DNA from: Liolophura sinensis
Lineage: Eukaryota; Mollusca; Polyplacophora; Chitonida; Chitonidae
NCBI RefSeq assembly: GCF_032854445.1
Contig: NC_088301.1
Span: 58,416,512-58,480,511 of the forward strand
Direction of reading: 5' to 3'
Length of the DNA: 64,000 nt
The notes below the pieces were generated by a model. It was not told the origin of the DNA and did not search any database. It was given only the letters and a program-made list of their open reading frames with translations. The translations under genes and the position numbers were made by a program. Of this stretch, positions 48,329 to 59,051 are shown in pieces (the first letter of the stretch is position 1; every line of letters begins with the position of its first letter).

Positions 48329-51300
48329 TGTTACAACAGTGTTTTGCTTTCTTTTCACATTTGTATATCTCATTGTAAGTGTAATATACCTGACAAATGT
48401 ATGCGAGTAGGCCTCCACTCCTCATCATTTATCACAGAAACGGGCTATATTTAATATTGTCACACAATGGTAGGCTGGTAAAAAACAAAACTTAAAACAA
48501 ACTCGCCATGAAACCTGGTTAAAGACAGCAACTAACATAATACCTCGAATTTTCTGACGGAGTTGTCGTCCCTTTGATAATCTCTAAAATATTTCCCAAG
48601 GTAAACATTGACGTCCGCTGGTTGCTTATTCGAGACACAATCTGCGGCTGTGATAACCCACTGCTCATTAACGATGCTTCCAGCACATATTCCGAGGAAT
48701 AAGCCATTCGACTGGCGAACAGCGATAAAGGCTTGCCACGGCCAATCACCCCGACGGGTCGCCTTTCCGTTTATTATCGTTGCTGATTTCAGGCGGTTAG
48801 GTTTTCCACAAACTGAAGATGTAGGAATATTTTGACAGCCATGGTAAAGCACAATTTTTGTCATATTATAAAGTCTACACTGAATAATTATATAATAAAT
48901 ATTCATGTATTTACAGAAACACAATTTACATGTACCAAAGATTAAACCACATGAAAAAACTACCATAACTTTCACACTTAGATTATTGGACAAACATACA
49001 CTTAGATTATTGGACAAAATGTTGTAATTTACAGGACTATTTTCGACTGATTTCACTGAATTCAAACTGTTTAATTCTAATCTGTGAAATATATATAAAA
49101 AAGGAAGTGGCTGACTTGGTATTTCATTATTTCCTGTATCCTCACGTATATTTATGGACACTATTTTGGTAAATTTTATTCAACTGTTACTTTTCCTCAT
49201 GTAAAAAAAGGTTATTCTAGCTGTATAACATCAGAAATAGTTCGATAGACACGCGTATTTCTGATCAGGCATTGTACACCCATCTTGCGGCAACATTATC
49301 ACTAGTCAAAGATACCTGGTGATAAATATGTCTGACAAACGGCAACTTCATCAAGCTTTCGATGTTATTTTGGTCGAACTCACTTTTCTATGTTTTTTTC
49401 TGTATTTATATACTTAATAGTCATGCATAATAAAACGAGTCTTGGAGCACCAATTTTCATCAAGTTTTGGCTCAAAGTGCTCTTCCAAATCTATTTATTT
49501 GACTAGTGTTTTACGCTGGCTGACCTTTCCAAGTACAGTAACTTCCAAAAGTGTTTATGATAACATACCTGGTTGACACGAAGGCTGTTTACCCGACCAT
49601 TCCCCTGACGCTTGACACGTGCGCTGGCTCGGACCATCAAGCTTGTAGAATGTGGAATTACAGGAATATGAAAGTATAGTATATATCCCGAACTGGTTAG
49701 TAGGCAACGGCAGCTGTGTATTATTCCTGGTCGATACAGGTGTCATCTGGCCTAATGGTAATCTTGATCTTGCTCCTCTTGATAACATGGAAATACGAAT
49801 TTAGAACATAGTATAAACTAACTTCCTATCTTCGTCATCACTGATATTATTTGACTTTCGTTATGTCAACAATTGGTCAGTTAGGATTAGAGTAAAAAGT
49901 ACAGAATCTTATACAACGGATTATCGTTGTACTCTAAGATCAACAGATTACTAGCTGTCAAGACGTCCTACCTGAGACCGCCGATTCGTACGTGATTTCC
50001 AAGCCTAGGTAGTCTGGTGGAACGTTGGCCATTTTCAGGAATTCCGGGATCAATGCACGTTACTTCTACAAAGACGTATCATAATGTATCAAAACTGTTT
50101 TACTGCATGTTTACCTGATTTTTAACTTGTAAAATTTAGTAAAACAAATTACAAACTGTTAATTGCATTATATATCTGAGCATAATAAACAAGAGTATTT
50201 TCCAAATATACCTTTAATACATCGAGGGGTACCAACAGACCATGTCCCATCTGCACGGCACACAGAAAATCCGATTCCGGACAAGGTGTATCCTTTGTCA
50301 CATATAAACTCGGCCCTGCGCAGAAAAAATAGACCCTGCCAATGCTAATTTAAATCACACCGATATAATTTCTTAATGCCTTGGTGAAGACAATTTGAAT
50401 CACACAAATATATTTCTAAACAATTTGGTGATGGAAACAAATAAAACAAGTATATTTGCTTAATCCCACGATGACAAAATCTCAGGCACCGTTTCAATCA
50501 AATAAATAATTAAAATAAATCAGAAGTAAGAATGTAAGTGTACATACCGCTGTCCTGTGGAGACGCCTTTCAGACCGTTCCGTACCACAACACGGCCGTT
50601 ATTTGGGCTAACTGGTACCGAACATGCTATCTCCGTGGATGCTAGGATTTTTGTACATCTGCAATATAAGCCATCTTAACTGAGTTAAAAATTTAAAAAA
50701 TAAATCTGATCATGCACATTTCTGCAAATCACAATTTTGTTAGTTCTACTTGGTAATCTTGGATAGCTTGTACATACAGACAGTGTTGGATCATAAAGAA
50801 AATAGGATGTTTAAAATCGACACTGTCTGTTGTTATGCATATCTTATATCGAGTACGTTACCAAATATTGGTTCCAAGCTATGATTAATAATTTTATTCA
50901 AAAACTAATGACTAAAGATTACTGTTAAGCTAGAAGTAGTAGATACATTCATTACGCTAAAATCGACTTACCATTATAGGAAAACTAAATGGTAGAAAGG
51001 CGATAATAAGGCTCCCTGAATGGCATTTTATTTCCTAACTGCAGAGTCTCCTGAATCATCCTCTCTTAAAACTTAATTGTTACATTAAACACTGTAAAGA
51101 TCCTTTGAGACACTGTAAAGACAGCACCTTTGAGAGTTAAATGTATGCGACCAGATATTAAGTGATATTGTTTCAACACTCTTGAGGCGTTCATATTCCA
51201 ACTCCATTAAAAGTGTTAAATTTTTTTAACTTTGTTTCAAGTGTTGGTGTAAGGTGTTGATTAACCAATTGTTAATGCAGTTGGAATGTGAACACTTTGA

Positions 51301-54300
51301 AAGGTTTTAAAACCTTAACTCAATAAAAGTCATCAGATAACTTTTATTGGTGCAGTCACTGGTAATCTATACAGTGTTAAAAGTAACACTTAAGTATGGT
51401 TCAGTAATTATGCAGATAAGAAATAAAATGCCATACCAACACTTTAGTTTTTGAGTGTATGCAATGGGTTGTATAAGCCTTCTGCATAATATCGATATCG
51501 TAAATATAAGAATATATATTACAGCTAGCTAATAACTAATACTTTGAAAAATTACGTTATTTAGATTTCTTAAATACTTAAAACTTTCGATTGCTTATCT
51601 CATATCAAAATTATTCAATACGTGTATATTTATTTAGAACACGAATAGACACCTACATTATGATTATATCGCATATTAAACTCGATAAATGGTAATTCAT
51701 CCTGACGTACAAATCAGGGGAAATAACTCTCATTGCTTGAAAAGATTAACAAACCTCCCGTTCCGTGTCAAAAAGTGCACCACATGTTCGCCGTAGAATG
51801 TGACAAGACAAAAGTTAATGGTGACTTTGCTGCTGCATCCCCGAGATCTGGAGCCTTTGTATTATTTTCATGCGGTTGTTTATTAAATGTGATTGCAAAA
51901 CTATTTTGAATACTTTTATATCAGTAATGTCTAAAAAGTGTATTTACATAAACAGTTAGAGTAAAACCCTGAGAAGAGGTCGGATTTCAACCGTTACGCG
52001 TGACCATTATTCAGCTATCTAACCGTCGTCGATGTTCTGGTCTTATTCTCGATGCTGTAAATTTTTTTTATATATTATAAACCTAATGTGCCTAGGATAT
52101 TCCATCAAACGCCTTTACTCTAAGTTTCTTAAATTGTATTGTAAGTATAACTGTATTGTGGGTAAATATGAATGGAGTATCCAGACTGCAGGATAAAAGA
52201 TACAACTGACATTTATGGTCTTGATTATGGACAACTTCTAACTAGCAGGCCTTTGATACGGTACACATTCTGAATACTGATTCAATTTCCAAACACTAGA
52301 ACATGTCTTTCGGTCATCATTGAACACTGATAACTACCTTACTTACTTTATATACTTTTTATACTTTAGTATCTCTTTGGTAGATTGTGTTCAATGTTGT
52401 TTTAGAAATTGGTCTTGCGATAGTTGACCTGGCTCGTCTATTGCTGATGAATATCAGCATAGGCCCTATGCATGGCAACTTGGTATCATCCGATCTAGTT
52501 TCAAATTTGGGCAAAAGTCTACTAAGGCCATTCCTGATCCGGATATACTTTATTGTCTCAATTGATTTAATCAGGTGTTTTCAGATCTGTTTCATTGAAG
52601 TTAACGATTTGAAGTTATTAATTCTTCAATGCTTATTGTATTCAAGCTATTTATTATTATTACTGTGCTGTAATACCTTTTTCAATCAGTCAGTACTCAA
52701 CAAATTATTATCATGGCTTCGATGCAATTTAGATAATCAATTTTAGATAATTATGGCATAACATATAGGGCAGGAAGACATTGAAATAAGATGTATCGAG
52801 CCAGTCTGCATATACACACGCACACGCACACAAAACACGTGTGTCATATGAACATAGTCTTGGACAACTCTATCTTGTGTTGTATTAACACAAGGTCTTG
52901 TTTGTGTTTAATTATTTTGTAACACAAACATGTGTATGCTTCACATTTATTTAACAGATGCTTCTGTTGGGGTAACTCATTTCTGTGTAGAATGAAAGAA
53001 CACAAATTGTTGTATTGGATACATCAAAGAATGGTGTCAGAGCGCGATCGTGGCTGACACAAACACTCTTTCGGAAAGTTAAATAAATTGTGAACAAACC
53101 ATGTTTTGTAATTTGTTATGAAAATCTTATATAGTATCTTATTAAGTTTGTAAAAGAGGCCACAAGTATTGTCTCTGTATGTGGTCACCAATAAATCTCA
53201 CTATTTCTTATAGACAAAGCTGTATAACAGGCATCACTGAATGCACAACTACAAACTACCATACATAAGGGATCTTGGACCAGCCTATTTTACCTTGGAT
53301 AGGATCGGTCCCATGTACCACTAGATGTGCAAGTAAGAGAAACTGGCCCACTTAGATCACTTGTGAATCCGGGCTTACAGCTTATTGACACTGTTGTTGT
53401 TGACGTATAAGTCGCCATCACAGGGTGAACGTTTCTGTTTCCTCCTTCCGGTGACGGACAGGTGATAACTGGAAGGTAAATTTCAATTAAATGCTACGTT
53501 GTCTTTGTGTAGAGTTAAGTATTAAAACACTTAGAAAATTCAGGCCACCAATGACACGCTTGCAATTTGGTGGGCAAATATTAATTATGGTGCACACCCT
53601 AAAGTGCTTTAAGACATGACATTCTGTTTTAATCCATTGGAAAGTAAAATAACAGAACAACAAAGGGCATCTCTATAACTGTTTATTACTATAATTTATC
53701 AACTGTTCAAGTCAAGCATATATACTTTACTGAAGAGAAGAACGCGTTTAAATGACTGACATTCACACTCACCACAGTTGGGTCTGACTCCAGTCCAACG
53801 CCTGTCCCGACACACCAATTCGGCATCCCCAGACAAAAACCCACTGAGTGTTACAGTAATACTGTACTCGGTCACCTTCATTCCAAATGTTGCCTTCGTA
53901 GCGCCCATTGTGAAGATTAGGTGGTTGACCGCAACCTAAGTCTAACAACATTAACACCAAACTGCTGAAGTAAGAGTAAATCAAAGTAACTACTTATTTT
54001 CGCCATGTACATTTTTCGTACAATAAATATTTTTCCAACACTAGAAAGTTGACTCAATAGTTCAGCCAAAGAACACAATACTAACAGTGAATAGTACTTG
54101 ATTTAGCCAATGTCTGAATTGATTAGAAATTGATTAGAAAAATCGATTATTACGTAATAAAAAGATTATTATTAAATTTGTCTGTGTTCATGTTACATGT
54201 ATTACCAGCGAAGTGTATTAACCCCCAGGTCAGATCTGCCCAAATCTCCAGGCCAGATCTGCTCTGGGTGTTCACCAGTAAGCTAGTCACATCAGTAACC

Positions 54301-57300
54301 AAGCCTTATGCTTGTGGGGGAGTGACCATGGCCTGACAGTGGGTGGGAGGTCACATGACCTCCACACCCCAGCCTTGCCATGCGGCCCTTTGTTTTAGCC
54401 CCATTCCCTCCAAGACAGCCAAGAAGTCAAGACGTGTTTTGCCAAGATCACAGCCAGTCTTCATTCGTACATTTCACCTAGGTAAGAATTTAACCCTTGT
54501 GGTCTCAGAACACTTCCATAAACTGATGTATGTAACTGTTGTTACATATGCACTTATCTGACTGTGCCATATAGGATATATTATGCACATCTTTTTGAGT
54601 AATTTAAGTTATTACTTCGGGTAGTCATTCACAAGTTAGTGTGATCTCTGCAAAGAGATACACACATTCTAAAAGGATTGGTTGAATAGATTTCAGGAAT
54701 TTACACTAAGAAACAGGTGGGATAACAGCTTCTCCCATCAACCTGTTTACCGTGAAAATGTTTGGTTAGCTGTGTTAGTTTGGGGTAAACCTCCACATTG
54801 GAACTATTAACCCACTTATGTTCACTAGTTTTAAAAAGTGACCACTGTTTACTTAAATTAATCTGGAATTTCAGGATTATACGTATCAATTACTAGCTTT
54901 TGCCTAAACTTAACTTGACCTCCTTACTTCCAAAGCAGATAGTTCCTCTTACACTGGTTAATACATGGTCAAGCCTAATTCCTTTGTTTGAGCTGACCAT
55001 GCCAGCCTCCAGCAGCTACAGACGTGTATTACCCCAGTGTATGTAAGCAAGGTGGTAGCACATCTGGAATGGATTCATTTCTCCTTGGCATCTATTGCCC
55101 CTGATGACCCCTGCTGGTTAATCTCATCCTATCAGCCCAGCCTTTATCAAGTGGCTAAACAAGATGGCTGCACCAGCAGTACACAGGCCAAATGAAAACT
55201 TAGTACCACAGCAACCACTTGTAACTGTTCTGAGTTTTTGTATTTAGTTATGCCTCAGTGATTGTCCTAAGACAACACAATCCTCAGAAATTATATATCA
55301 CTGCAGATGCACATATACTGGAATTTATCATACTTTTGGACTTTGACATTTTGAGTCCAGTGTACATGTTCTCTATGGCCAGTCAGTAAGCATTTGTTAT
55401 TATTGTTGATAGATACATATATATAGATATTAACTTTGTATATATAGTTAATATGCATATGGGCTATCGCGTGGTAATATTGTGTTTAGTTTATAGATAT
55501 TATCAAAATCCCCTGTCTGACAAGCATGTTGATGTTATATCGTCCGACTGATGTAGACCTGGTCAATTATTGTTCCCTTATGAGGAATTGCATACATATA
55601 TCTCATTGATAAATGGGTTATCATGTTTAAATGTTTTCCGTCATAATTTGTTATTCTGTCTAAATGCGTAATTTGACATTTTGACTACCTTAAGAACAAG
55701 CGTTACCAGCACATACCATACAATGGCATGTCACATGCATCACATACATGTGGTTATCATGCGCGACCCGTATCATTGTTCCTCATGCGGTAACCGTTCT
55801 GGGTTGTACAATATGTATACAGCCCCTAGCATAAAAATGTACCACTTAGATTATTATTGCGTACATTAGCCTACACTATTGATTTGTAACCTGTATGTTA
55901 AATGATCGAAAGAGTAATTTACGAATGTTATGTTTTGGTTGGAGGTGAAGGTCAGCTGGCCTTCATGAAGGTCATTTCTATTAAGTCTTTGAAAGCTAAG
56001 TTCTAAATTATTTACTCATTAATACTTGAAAGCTCTAGTAGCTCTCCATTCCCTCCAAGACAGCCGAGGAGTCAAGACGTGTTTTGCCAAGATCATAGCC
56101 AGTCTTCATTCATACATTTCACCCAGGTGCTGTACCGTCTTGACTGCCAGACGTTACCCTCTAGGCTGCTTCTCCTTGTGAGTCCCTCAGCGGGAACACT
56201 GTCCAAGCTCAGAAGGAAGGAAGGAAGGGAAGAAACATATTTACAGATACTCCTACTCTTATACTGATTACATCTGTCTCACATAATAAATTCTCAGGCC
56301 GTGGCACTTGTGAAAACCCACCAGAGCATTTGCGTGTCTTTGTCCAGCATATATTTAACACTTGTTCCCCCAAAAGCCAGTCACGTGTCCACCCGACAAC
56401 GTAAGATAGTCTCGCAGGTGATTCAACCGCAGACAAACAGGTCTTACAGAAGCAATATACGAATTTCGCCTTTGTATCATAACTTCCTTTATACACCACA
56501 GATCCTGTTTCCTCAAATACTCCATTATGACTTTGGACAAAATGAAAACGAAAAAATGTTTAATAAACTATGGTCAACATAATGACTCAATGTTTACCAC
56601 ATGATGGCACAACACCTATCCATCGACTGCCATCACAGATTAGTTCCGGGTCACCAATTAGGGACCGTCCTGTTTTACAGATGTAACGCACTCGCCCCCC
56701 GTTTGTCCAGTTAGAACCGTCATAATGCCCGTTAGGTATATCTGGTGGAGGACCACAGCCTTTTACTGAAAAACAATATATGCATCACACATGCCTTTGG
56801 TAAATTTTATGCTGTTGCAATACAACGTGGCTATTCTCGGTTTTCTATTGTTATAAATTCTCTTTTACATATATTTTATTTCTATATATATTAAGCAGAC
56901 ATTCCCATATCGATTGTCGGCCATAATTAGCGTTTCGGTCAATAATGACAAAATTAATTTCCGAAAGAACTTTCACAAAGAAAAACGCCAAATTAAGAAG
57001 AAAGTATATGTACAGTAGATGTTGTTTTTGCACGTTTGCTGTATTTCATTGCTAAAACATACATTGCCAGTCAGGTGTCTTGGTCAGCAGAATATTTTTA
57101 CTCACAGCACGTTGGAATTTGACCTCTCCATTTTGCATTGCGGCACACGAGAATCGCATCTCCTTGCATATACCAGCTTTTCTGGGCACCGATAAAAAGC
57201 CCTTGCTCCTTCCGTCCAGTTCGAGGCCCCGAACTCACCAGTGCTTAAATAAGGAGGTGACCCACAGCTTAATTCTGCAGAAGGAAGACATTACGGCTTA

Positions 57301-59051
57301 ATTTACAAACCTGTGTCACAGTTATACCTACAGTGAGAAATCGGTTGTCTGTTGCATTTGTACTGCTTAATCCAGTAATTCATATTCTTTTGGGATGTGC
57401 AGGGATTTGAAGAATAGATGTGAGAAGAAGAGTATGCCTTTTATTGAAACACGTTAACAACACACATCCACACTGTTAGTCTTCCATAATACAAAGAATA
57501 TGTAATACGAACTCACTGCATGTCGGGATCTTGCCTGTCCAACGTCCATTTTGGCAAACCAGCTCGGAATCTCCGCTAAGTATCCACTGATACTTGCAAT
57601 AATAACGAACACGATCTTCCTCCTCCCAGTCAGAACCTTCATAAAAGCCATTTTCTAAGGGTGGTGGCCGACCACATGTCTGCTCTGCAAGGGTTAATAT
57701 CAATTTGTATCTTCATTTACAATCAACAGATTTCGACCAAATTTCAGCGTCTTCATTGTACAGATTAAAGTAGATGTTGTATAAACCAGACTGAACATTT
57801 TGGGAAGTTTTTGCAATGCACAGGCCAGCTCAGTGTTACTAAATTCACCTCCTCCTATTTCATCTATTGTAATTTTCATCGTGTAACTTAGGATAGCAAA
57901 TATATATTTCTTTAAGGTCCATGGAAGGAAATGCTTCAATGCTATGCCTCAAGTAAATTACGCAAAAATGCCAAACGATATATTTATCGAATGAAGAGGA
58001 AACGTACATCACTTAACATATCCATGCAATGTACAGATATATACATTACATATATATGGCATATGTTTGAATGTAGATCTATGCATTATTGAGGCGACCC
58101 AGATTACCATTAAGGCACCTCTTGCCATGACGCCCCTGTGGGCAGGATTCGCATCCCCCGTCCTTGCTGTTGTGGCACGTCTTGCAGTACCGGAATTGTT
58201 CGCAGATAGACTGTGAGGTATAAGGTCCATCACAGGGTAGACAACCAGCGCTCACGTTGAAGCACCTGCACAGAAACATTCCCAGTATCTACTCAACAAC
58301 AGTGTACTCAAAGACTTTGTGGTGTAACTATAGAAAGGACAGAAGCGGAAGTAGAATACAGTATATTGTACGACTGAGACTTACATTGCAAACTACAAAA
58401 CCGTTCTTAAACCAGTGTTTTACACATTAATTGACTGAGAACTATAAAGAAATAAGTAATACGTAACCACCTAAATGATCAGGCAAAATGGAGAAATTTA
58501 AAACAATTATTGACGGACTAACATGAATTAAATACTAGACCAATGTGCTCCATTTAAATAAACATTACATTTTTACAGTGACGACTGTATTTCTTCCATC
58601 AGTGCCACAAGGACAGCTGATGACGTTATCATCACACTCCGTACTCGCTACTCTCAATACAACATTGCTTGTGACACCTGTGACCACTATAAGAACGCAG
58701 AGACGTCGAGCTGGAAAGATAAAGCAGACGATATTTAGTTCAACACAGAGCTAATTCTTTATTTATTTGTATGCTGAATGTCTACAAGACGGTAGTCGAT
58801 GTAATAATAATAATAACAACAACAACAGAATTTTTAAGACTTTACACATGATGATTCCACTGTGAAAAATGTTTTTTTTTTTTAAAAAAAAGGCACACGG
58901 TCACTCGGAATTAGTTATCTGGATGCTTAAGAAACCCGTTGACTGATTTTGGCTAAATTATCAAATTATACGTGATGTAAAATACTAGGCTGTGCGTCAA
59001 CTTACCTAACTCGACAGTAACCGTAGCAGCCATCTTCTGCATGTTACGCAT
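47136..59051 (-). CDS. Secreted CCP/sushi-rich serine-protease homologue, 16 exons
   Basis: A 2547-nt reading (848 aa) results after allowing for two one-base insertions at CCP exons 57106-57274 and 53773-53935. Order: signal peptide (residues about 16-40, LCVLIVVTGVTSNVV), a Cys-rich EGF-like head (about 45-120, GCESCPQGRHGKRC), five single-exon CCPs, one CCP split over two exons, one atypical CCP split over two exons, then a trypsin-fold domain (about 574-848). Asp681 (DFDIALLKL), Ser787 (GDSGGP) and S1 Asp781 (KTDACYGDS) are present, but catalytic His is Asp631 in WVITAADC. The activation site reads KSAT|IINGK, with Thr rather than Arg or Lys before the new N-terminus. Multi-CCP proteases include complement C1r/C1s, MASPs and arthropod clotting factor C (family knowledge). 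A role in humoral immunity or coagulation as a non-catalytic homologue is inference. Confidence 0.85.
47612..47722 (-). CDS. Protease-like domain, exon 3 (catalytic Ser)
   Basis: LLVSVTDNMFCAGQTDGKTD, then ACYGDSGGPAMALSGT. An apparent stop just after is intronic: donor GTTAGT splits the Arg codon. Confidence 0.93.
47939..48230 (-). CDS. Protease-like domain, exon 2 (catalytic Asp)
   Basis: ITVHPNFDSLYLDFDIALLK, ARISPICLPSF, VLTIAGWGYTENG and VKTISNAECKNKY: the standard trypsin-fold order. Confidence 0.95.
48248..48327. repeat. (TA)n microsatellite
   Basis: About 80 bases of TA between protease-like exons 1 and 2. Confidence 0.97.
48544..48812 (-). CDS. Protease-like domain, exon 1 (His replaced by Asp)
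   Basis: CGKPNRLKSATIINGKATRR, GDWPWQAFIAV and EQWVITAADCV. The Asp codon GAT is at plus 48640-48642. C616 and C632 of the His loop are kept. Confidence 0.93.
49569..49777 (-). CDS. Atypical CCP domain 7, second half
   Basis: A long Ser/Arg-rich lead, then YTILSYSCNSTFYKLDG, QRTCQASGEWSGKQPSC. The phase matches both neighbours. Confidence 0.85.
49972..50065 (-). CDS. Atypical CCP domain 7, first half
   Basis: VTCIDPGIPENGQRSTRLP, then GNHVRIGGL. It resembles a CCP start but runs on longer than usual. Confidence 0.75.
50212..50315 (-). CDS. CCP domain 6, second half
   Basis: AEFICDKGYTLSGIGFSVCR to GTWSVGTPRCI. Acceptor TTCTGCGCAG, donor GTATAT. Confidence 0.9.
50548..50658 (-). CDS. CCP domain 6, first half
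   Basis: CTKILASTEIACSVPVSPNN and VVVRNGLKGVSTGQ. The split Arg codon (CG+G) joins the second half. Confidence 0.88.
51020..51434. mobile_element. Palindromic MITE-like element
   Basis: Inverted ends ATGGCATTTTATTTC..CTGCA at 51020-51043 and the reverse complement at 51411-51434, about 21 of 24 matching. Internal pairs such as GTTCATATTCCAACT and AGTTGGAATGTGAAC also pair, so most of the element folds back. Confidence 0.8.
52090..52445 (+). repeat. Dispersed repeat family, copy C
   Basis: Shares ACCGT..CTGTCGTCG-type, ATCATTGAA[AC]ACTGAT, TTTATACTTT and TTGTTTTAGAAATTGGTCTT blocks with copy B, in the same orientation. Confidence 0.6.
53294..53468 (-). CDS. CCP domain 5
   Basis: ITCPSPEGGNRNVHPVMATY to VSISCKPGFTSDLSG and LTCTSSGTWDRSYPR, with the closing Cys on the next exon. 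Confidence 0.9.
53773..53935 (-). CDS. CCP domain 4, with a one-base insertion
   Basis: CGQPPNLHNGRYEGNIW to YYCNTQW in one frame, then LSGDAELVCRDRRWTGVRPN in another. The break is in an A5 run at plus 53835-53839, where sister domain 1 has QWILSGD. 163 bases; 162 restores phase. Confidence 0.9.
53936..56597. other. Intron between CCP 3 and CCP 4
   Basis: Non-coding as far as can be seen; contains the direct repeat pair at 54401-54480 and 56046-56125. Confidence 0.6.
54401..56125 (+). repeat. 1.7-kb segment bounded by 80-bp direct repeats
   Basis: Both ends begin CCATTCCCTCCAAGACAGCC and contain AAGACGTGTTTTGCCAAGAT and CAGCCAGTCTTCATTC or a near match, about 94% identical (5 differences in 80). 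The interior has no coding frame. It could be a non-autonomous element with short terminal direct repeats, or two copies of one repeat. Confidence 0.6.
56598..56765 (-). CDS. CCP domain 3
   Basis: KGCGPPPDIPNGHYDGSNW to YICKTGRSLIGDPELIC and RWIGVVPSC. 168 bases. Acceptor TTTTTCAG, with a second AG six bases later that would also keep phase. Confidence 0.92.
57106..57274 (-). CDS. CCP domain 2, with a one-base insertion
   Basis: LSCGSPPYLSTGEFGASNW in one frame and SWYMQGDAILVCRNAKWRG in the next. The switch is at CGGTGCCCAGAAAAGC (plus 57178-57188), where one base too many is present. Length 169; 168 would restore phase, as in the sister exons. Confidence 0.88.
57517..57684 (-). CDS. CCP domain 1
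   Basis: QTCGRPPPLENGFYEGSDW to YYCKYQWILSGDSELVC and GRWTGKIPTC: four Cys and one Trp of a sushi domain. 168 bases, phase 1-1. Confidence 0.93.
58108..58288 (-). CDS. CCP-protease exon 3 (Cys-rich, EGF-like)
   Basis: Twelve or more Cys, including GCLPCDGPY, YCKTCHNSKDGGCESCPQG. The acceptor at 58290-58289 (GTTGAGTAG) is chosen because it gives phase 0. A better-looking acceptor at 58267-58266 would be out of phase with exon 2. Confidence 0.7.
58577..58710 (-). CDS. CCP-protease exon 2 (signal peptide, Cys-rich start)
   Basis: RRLCVLIVVTGVTSN, then TECDDNVISCPCGTDGRN. Acceptor ATCTTTCCAG and donor GTAAAA, exit phase 0. Confidence 0.7.
59006..59051 (-). CDS. CCP-protease exon 1 (start)
   Basis: MRNMQKMAATVTVEL plus G, donor GTAAG. 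Three in-frame ATGs lie within 21 bases; the first is taken. It joins the hydrophobic segment of the next exon to form the signal peptide. Confidence 0.7.

Larger units (their letters stand above)
50659..53293. other. Intron between CCP 5 and CCP 6
   Basis: Holds a palindromic element (51020-51434) and copy C of the dispersed repeat. No exon was recognised on either strand, including a 119-codon open frame at 52387-52746. Confidence 0.6.

Noticed and set aside
48210-48428. Open frames encoding IYIYIY stretches (also at 14710-15099)
   Set aside because: They arise from TA microsatellites.
52387-52746. 119-codon plus-strand open frame
   Set aside because: Starts inside a dispersed repeat copy and is AT-rich with chance hydrophobic content; no homology or splice support.
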